NCBI GenBank assembly: GCA_964427185.1
Contig: CAYRSN010000005.1
Location: forward strand, 1-55,381
Direction of reading: 5' to 3'
DNA length: 55,381 bases
From: Sulfurivirga sp964427185
GTDB taxonomy: Bacteria; Pseudomonadota; Gammaproteobacteria; Thiomicrospirales; Thiomicrospiraceae
Shown: in pieces, positions 50,980 through 55,381 of the stretch
Numbering within the stretch: the first letter of the stretch is position 1
Layout: the number at the start of each line of letters is the position of its first letter
The notes under the pieces: generated by a model
Told to the model about the DNA's origin: nothing
Databases searched by the model: none
The model's input: only the letters and a program-made list of their open reading frames with translations
Program-made: the position numbers and the translations under genes

Positions 50980-52394
50980 ACATCCCCCTTTATTTTTTCC
51001 ACCAGAGACGTGGTTGAGAACCCATCCCAGAAGGCCAGCACCTTCACCTCACCGCCGGCTTCCTGAACACATTGCGCACCGGCAATTTCATCCGGCCGAT
51101 AATCTCCTCCCTTGACCAATATATCCGGCTTCACACGACAAATAAGCCGCTCTGGCGTATCCTCTGAAAACGGAACAACCCAATCCACGCAACTCAGCGC
51201 TGCCAAAACCTCCATTCGCGCCTGTAAAGGGACAACAGGACGGCTTTTTCCCTTCAGGCGACGCACGGAAGCATCATCATTTACCGCCACGATCAGACGA
51301 TCCCCCAGCTGCGCCGCTTCCTGAAGATAACGCACATGTCCCGCATGGATAAGATCAAAACAACCATTGGTCATTACCACCCGCTCACCACGCGCCTGAG
51401 CTGCTCGCACTTGCGCCACCAGCGTCGCTTCTTCAGGTGCTACATACCCCAGATATGCCTGCTTCTGCTCCAAATGCAGGCGCAGTTCCTCAGCACTCAC
51501 GACCGATGTCCCAACTTTACGCACCACCAGTGATGCGGCCTCATTCGCCAGCCAGGCCGCACGCTCAAGTGATTCCCCTGCAGCCACAGCGGCAGCCAAC
51601 ACTGCAATCACCGTATCTCCCGCACCGGTCACATCATAAACTTCCTGAGTCTGGGCTTTTAAAAAGTGGGGTGTCTCACTCTGCTGCAACAGCACCATGC
51701 CATGTTCACTGCGTGTAACAAGCAAGGCTGACACAGACAGCTGCTTCTGTAACGTGCGAGCTTTTTGCACCAGTGTTTCATCATCTGAAACCACACCGAC
51801 AATCTGCTCGAACTCTTTCTGGTTCGGCTTAATCAACGTGGCCTGACGATAACGGGAAAAGTCATCCCCTTTGGGATCCACAAAAACAGGAATCTCTGCA
51901 TCCACCGCCGCCTGAATAATCCTGGAAACATCCAGCAAGGCACCTTTGGCATAATCCGAAATTACAACCGCATCAAACTGCTGTATGCTCGCTGCAGCCT
52001 GCCGGCTCAACTTGACCGCCACCGTCTCAGGCACAGGCTGCTCAAAATCCAGCCTGATTAACTGCTGATTCTGACTCAAAATACGCAACTTCGAGATTGT
52101 GCCGGTTGCACTTTTCACCCAGTCGCAACACACCTTCTTTGCTTCCAGCAGCTGCGTCAGCTGATGACCTGCTTCATCTTCCCCGATCACCCCCATTAAG
52201 GTGACCGACGCACCTAAAGCTGCCGCATTCATAGCCACATTTGCCGCACCTCCGGGGCGTGCTTCTTCTTGTGCCACCTTGACCACCGGCACAGGTGCTT
52301 CCGGCGAAATGCGCCCAGCACACCCATACCAGTAACGATCCAACATGACATCCCCCACCACTAACAGACGAGCTGATTTAAATGCCGGCAACAT
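50970..52394 (-). CDS. hldE: Bifunctional heptose 7-phosphate kinase/heptose 1-phosphate adenylyltransferase
   Basis: Two steps of ADP-heptose synthesis for the LPS inner core. With the ATG at 52394 (AGGA upstream) there are 474 residues: a ribokinase-fold kinase (about 1-315) with PGGAANVA (48-55) and DVTGAGD (254-260, catalytic D260), and a cytidylyltransferase-like domain (about 338-474) with TNGCFDLIHAGH (342-353). The phosphatase gmhB and epimerase hldD are not in this window. A start at 52442 would add 16 residues with no ribosome site. Confidence 0.96.
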   Translation of the reverse strand: MLPAFKSARLLVVGDVMLDRYWYGCAGRISPEAPVPVVKVAQEEARPGGAANVAMNAAALGASVTLMGVIGEDEAGHQLTQLLEAKKVCCDWVKSATGTISKLRILSQNQQLIRLDFEQPVPETVAVKLSRQAAASIQQFDAVVISDYAKGALLDVSRIIQAAVDAEIPVFVDPKGDDFSRYRQATLIKPNQKEFEQIVGVVSDDETLVQKARTLQKQLSVSALLVTRSEHGMVLLQQSETPHFLKAQTQEVYDVTGAGDTVIAVLAAAVAAGESLERAAWLANEAASLVVRKVGTSVVSAEELRLHLEQKQAYLGYVAPEEATLVAQVRAAQARGERVVMTNGCFDLIHAGHVRYLQEAAQLGDRLIVAVNDDASVRRLKGKSRPVVPLQARMEVLAALSCVDWVVPFSEDTPERLICRVKPDILVKGGDYRPDEIAGAQCVQEAGGEVKVLAFWDGFSTTSLVEKIKGDVCS

Positions 52395-52455
52395 GATTCC
52401 TAAACACTTCTCTTTTCTAAAATAAGCCGCTATTTTAAACAAGCGGACAGCATAT

Positions 52456-52464
52456 TGATAAAAT
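52456..52464 (+). promoter_or_regulatory. Possible extended -10 promoter of pagL-kdsD-waaA
   Basis: TGATAAAAT, a TAAAAT box with an extended TG, lies 31 bases before the GTG start of the lipid A deacylase gene, in the 100-base gap between it and the divergent hldE. No -35 consensus is seen. The same gap contains a short inverted repeat CCGCT-N10-AGCGG (52427-52446) that could be an operator for either side. Confidence 0.35.
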
Positions 52465-52494
52465 ACTCTTTCCTGTCACACCGAAGAGTCATCC

Positions 52495-53130
52495 GTGAAA
52501 CGCCTGTTGCTATTATTCAGTTGCTTGCTTACATACCAACCCACCCTGTCCCAAGCAGAAAACCGAACAGATACTCTACTAAAAGACACCGCCATCATCG
52601 GCACCCTGCTGAGCTGGGGGGCTGCCGCTTTATGGGGTGAAGCCAAACATGCTCATGCTTTGCCTCCTGGAGAACGTTTTCACTTGGGCACTTATCAGGC
52701 TTCTGAAAAACAACTGGGGCTGGCAGGCATACATTTTGGCTGGGACTTCACACAACCACTGATGCGTTTTCGTCACTGGCAGCTACGTGCACACTGGGAA
52801 ATTGACCTGCAGGGGTGGTGGACTGAACGCCCCTCTCGCCATGACAGCGGCTGGATTGCCGGCATAACACCTGTGGTGCAATATGTATATCACAGCCAGT
52901 TCACACCTTATGTGGAGCTGGGTATAGGATTAAAATATTTGTCTGACATTCAGATGGGAGACACCTACAAGTCCACCCAGTTTCAATTTGGAGATTTAGT
53001 CGGTTTTGGCATGCAACTGGGACATCACCTTCAAGTCGGCTTCCGCTTTCTTCATATTTCTAATGCAGGCATTGAAACGCCTAACCCTGGCACCAATTTT
53101 TACGGCATCAAAATGGACTATTTATTCTGA
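52495..53130 (+). CDS. pagL: Outer-membrane lipid A 3-O-deacylase (PagL-like acyloxyacyl hydrolase)
   Basis: A 211-residue protein with a signal peptide (MKRLLLLFSC, cleaved near SQA at 19-21) and alternating beta strands of a small barrel ending in a C-terminal aromatic (DYLF). Near the C-terminus FRFLHISNAGIETPNPG carries the catalytic His187 and Ser189 of PagL enzymes, which remove the 3-O acyl chain from lipid A. Fourteen residues after the His, where P. aeruginosa PagL has Glu, I read Asn201. GTG start with GAAGAG upstream. Its stop shares a base with the kdsD start. Confidence 0.85.
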   Translation: MKRLLLLFSCLLTYQPTLSQAENRTDTLLKDTAIIGTLLSWGAAALWGEAKHAHALPPGERFHLGTYQASEKQLGLAGIHFGWDFTQPLMRFRHWQLRAHWEIDLQGWWTERPSRHDSGWIAGITPVVQYVYHSQFTPYVELGIGLKYLSDIQMGDTYKSTQFQFGDLVGFGMQLGHHLQVGFRFLHISNAGIETPNPGTNFYGIKMDYLF

Positions 53131-54065
53131 TGAAATATCAATCTATAGCAAAAAATGTCTTTCAGATCGAAGCTGAAGCTATCGCTCACCTGAGCGACCT
53201 GCTGACCGAAGATTTCGACAACGCCGTCCAAACCATACTGAACAGTTCAGGACGCGTAGTAGTCTGTGGTATGGGGAAATCCGGCTTGATCGGCAAAAAA
53301 ATCGTCGCCACACTGGCCAGTACCGGTACCCCTTCGTTTTTCATGCATCCGGGAGAGGCCTTTCATGGCGACTTGGGCATGGTTACGCAAGAAGATGTAT
53401 TTATCGCCATTTCAAACTCCGGTGAGACGGAAGAAGTCATCCGCTTGCTGCCTTTTTTAAAAGATAACGGCAATGCCATTGTCGCCATGACAGGTAATCC
53501 TGACTCCACTCTGGCGCGTAATGCACACTTTCATTTAAACATTGCGGTTCCGCAAGAAGCCTGCCCCCACCAGCTCGCTCCCACCAGCTCCACGACAGCC
53601 ACCCTGGCGATGGGCGATGCATTGGCGGTTGCGCTGATGGAAGCGCGCCATTTCCAGCCACAGGATTTTGCCCGTTTCCACCCAGGCGGTAGCCTTGGCC
53701 GCAAACTACTGACCAAAGTCAAACACGAAATGAAAACAGACAATCTGCCGCTGGTTGATGGCCAGGCACCGATGAGCGAAGTCATTCATACAATCAGTAA
53801 AGGGCGGCTGGGACTCTGTATTGTTGATCAGGGGCGCGGCATTATCACCGACGGTGATCTGCGCCGTCACTTGGAAACCGATGCCAACCTGATGAAAAAA
53901 ACAGCTGCAGAAATCATGACACCTGACCCGAAATCCATTCTGCCCGATGCGCGGCTCACGGAAGCAGAAGCCTTAATGAACCAACATAAAATCACCTCAT
54001 TGCTAGTCAAAGACGCACAGGGACAGCTGCTCGGCGTATTGCAAATCTACGACCTGAATTTATGA
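53130..54065 (+). CDS. kdsD: Arabinose-5-phosphate isomerase
   Basis: Converts ribulose 5-phosphate to arabinose 5-phosphate, the first step to Kdo. The 311 residues comprise a SIS domain (about 35-180) with VVCGMGKSGLIGKK and ISNSGETEEV, then two CBS domains (about 205-311). It is coupled to the upstream pagL-like gene (TGATG) and overlaps waaA by 4 bases. Unlike the usual kdsD-kdsC order, no Kdo 8-phosphate phosphatase gene follows; the partner enzyme must be elsewhere. Confidence 0.95.
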   Translation: MKYQSIAKNVFQIEAEAIAHLSDLLTEDFDNAVQTILNSSGRVVVCGMGKSGLIGKKIVATLASTGTPSFFMHPGEAFHGDLGMVTQEDVFIAISNSGETEEVIRLLPFLKDNGNAIVAMTGNPDSTLARNAHFHLNIAVPQEACPHQLAPTSSTTATLAMGDALAVALMEARHFQPQDFARFHPGGSLGRKLLTKVKHEMKTDNLPLVDGQAPMSEVIHTISKGRLGLCIVDQGRGIITDGDLRRHLETDANLMKKTAAEIMTPDPKSILPDARLTEAEALMNQHKITSLLVKDAQGQLLGVLQIYDLNL

Positions 54066-55351
54066 GGCGCGCACTCTATACCCTGGCGCTCTACACCCTC
54101 AGCCCCCTTTTTCTACTGGCGGGCTGGAAGCGTTGCCGCAAAGCCAAACGCCTGGGGCTCAAACAGCCACTTTGTTTAAAAAGCCGCTTCGGTGCCGTAC
54201 CTGATCACTGGCGCACAGGCGGCATCTGGATTCATGCAGTTTCTGTTGGGGAAAGCCGCTCTATTTTTCCGCTGCTGGCAGCGCTCAAAAGCCAATACCC
54301 TCACCTGCCACTGACGGTTACAAATGGCTCAGTGCAAGGTGCTCTGCAAGTTCAGCAGTTTTCACCGGTGCCAGTACAAAACAGCCTAATCCCCTACGAT
54401 TTCCCTTTTGCCATGCGCCGTTTTTTAAAGCGCCTGCAGCCTGAGCTTGTGATTGTGGTTGAAACGGAACTATGGCCACATCTTTTTGATCAATGTGCCA
54501 AGCTGCATATTCCTGTTCTGCTGCTCAATGCTCGTCTCAAACAGGCCTCATTCCAACGCTACCAACGCTGGGGGCAGCCGCTGGTAAAAGAGAGCCTGCA
54601 ACAGCTGAATTTTATCGGTACACAATTTCCAGAAGACAAGCAACGCCTGCTCAGTTTAGGTGCACCACCTGAGCGCACACAAGTCATCGGCAACCTGAAA
54701 TTTGACCTGCAAATCCCCACACACCTGCCTGAAGCAGCCCAGCAGCTTCGTGCACAACTCGGCAGCCGATTTATCTGGGTAGCAGGCTCTACCCATGCCG
54801 GCGAAGAAGAAAAGCTGCTCCAGGCACATGAGCAACTCCGCCAAAAAATCCCTGATGCCTTACTGATTCTGGTACCTCGTCATGCAGATCGATTTGATGA
54901 AGTGGCACATCTTTTAAAGCAATCTGGGGTTATCTTTGTCAGACGCGGCCATCAGGTATTGCCACAGTCTGAAACGCAAGTATGGCTGGGCGATAGCGTT
55001 GGAGAGCTTCTATACTGGTATGCGCTGGCGGATGTTGCCTTTATAGGCGGCACCTTAGTGCCTTTTGGCGGACACAATATTCTGGAACCCGCCGCTTTAA
55101 GCAAGCCTGTACTCTCAGGCCCCCACTACCAAAACCTTGCCTCACTCTATCAAAGTATTTTGGCATGCAAAGGGGTCGAAATCGTGCCCGATACTCAAGC
55201 ACTTGCAGAGAAACTCCAACACTATGCTGTCAATACCGAATCCCGCAAAGCACAAGGCATTCAGGCCTATCAGTGTTTCAAGCGGCATCAAGGCGTACTG
55301 CCCAAAATACTCTCCATCATCGAACAGGTGATGCCAAATAAAAGCGTTTAA
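54062..55351 (+). CDS. waaA: Kdo transferase (3-deoxy-D-manno-octulosonic acid transferase)
   Basis: Transfers Kdo from CMP-Kdo to lipid IVA at the cytoplasmic face of the inner membrane. The 429 residues start with a membrane-associated helix (about 5-20), then a GT-B fold: SVGE with catalytic base E64, VVETELWPHLF around 140-150, and the CMP-binding C-terminal half with GGTLVPFGGHNILEPAA near 327-343. Complete, ends at 55351. Only 30 bases follow, with nothing recognisable. Confidence 0.96.
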   Translation: MRRALYTLALYTLSPLFLLAGWKRCRKAKRLGLKQPLCLKSRFGAVPDHWRTGGIWIHAVSVGESRSIFPLLAALKSQYPHLPLTVTNGSVQGALQVQQFSPVPVQNSLIPYDFPFAMRRFLKRLQPELVIVVETELWPHLFDQCAKLHIPVLLLNARLKQASFQRYQRWGQPLVKESLQQLNFIGTQFPEDKQRLLSLGAPPERTQVIGNLKFDLQIPTHLPEAAQQLRAQLGSRFIWVAGSTHAGEEEKLLQAHEQLRQKIPDALLILVPRHADRFDEVAHLLKQSGVIFVRRGHQVLPQSETQVWLGDSVGELLYWYALADVAFIGGTLVPFGGHNILEPAALSKPVLSGPHYQNLASLYQSILACKGVEIVPDTQALAEKLQHYAVNTESRKAQGIQAYQCFKRHQGVLPKILSIIEQVMPNKSV

Positions 55352-55381
55352 CGGCCAACACCATAGTAAACAAACCCATCA

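Noticed and set aside
1..55381. Mobile elements, prophage, CRISPR or a defence/biosynthetic island
   Set aside because: Every interval is filled by recognisable core genes with tight spacing; no transposase, integrase, direct-repeat array or composition shift is visible.

Overview
This window is chromosomal housekeeping DNA from a Gram-negative bacterium, most likely a gammaproteobacterium. It carries lipid A/LPS core genes (hldE, gmhA, kdsD, waaA, pagL-like), lnt, secG, and the gene orders secG-tRNA-Leu-nuoA, recA-recX-alaS-lysC, rlmE-ftsH-folP-glmM, folC-SPOR-purF-metZ and miaB-phoH-ybeY-corC-lnt. Separate nuoC and nuoD genes and a DUF2818-type gene after nuoN argue against Enterobacterales or Pseudomonas. 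The overall order recalls Thiotrichales/Piscirickettsiaceae-type gammaproteobacteria, but that placement is from memory and unverified. Base composition is near half G+C by eye and looks even. I see no insertion sequence, prophage, CRISPR array or rRNA, and no gap above 300 bases.

Layout. (1) 1-896: the start of an rlmI-type rRNA methyltransferase gene (minus), divergent from a 2OG-Fe(II) oxygenase gene interrupted by an in-frame TGA. (2) 919-16944, minus: one long unit tpiA-secG-tRNA-Leu(GAG)-nuoABCDEFGHIJKLMN-DUF2818, with a good promoter upstream of tpiA. (3) 16959-21892, minus: rlmE-ftsH, then an intrinsic terminator, then folP-glmM; yhbY diverges from rlmE. (4) 22291-36820, minus: a 15-gene run from a leuC promoter to a terminator after metZ: leuC-leuD-leuB-M23 peptidase-bactofilin-asd-truA-trpF-trpB-trpA-accD-folC-SPOR protein-purF-metZ. 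(5) 36853-38878: queE (plus), tRNA-Arg(ACG) (minus, with its own promoter and terminator) and hemH (plus). (6) 38887-52394, minus: hldE-gmhA-YeeZ-like reductase-recA-recX-alaS-lysC-miaB-phoH-ybeY-corC-lnt. (7) 52456-55351, plus: pagL-like lipid A deacylase-kdsD-waaA.

How the genes work together. Region 2 builds the proton-pumping NADH:quinone oxidoreductase beside a glycolytic enzyme and a translocon subunit. Region 4 combines leucine, aspartate-family, tryptophan and methionine synthesis with the first step of fatty-acid synthesis, folate polyglutamylation, purine entry and a cell-shape pair (bactofilin plus LytM endopeptidase). Regions 6 and 7 share a theme of LPS core synthesis (heptose, Kdo) and lipid A modification, together with DNA repair, translation and envelope lipoprotein maturation.

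I found no clearly new multi-gene system. The points most worth a second look are the in-frame TGA in the oxygenase gene; the bactofilin/M23 pair inserted in the leu-asd operon, with a 100-base out-of-frame overlap; the absence of customary neighbours (fimV, cvpA, csrA) at three conserved junctions; a LexA-like inverted repeat with unusual spacing at recA; and a PagL-like protein with Asn where I expect the third catalytic residue.
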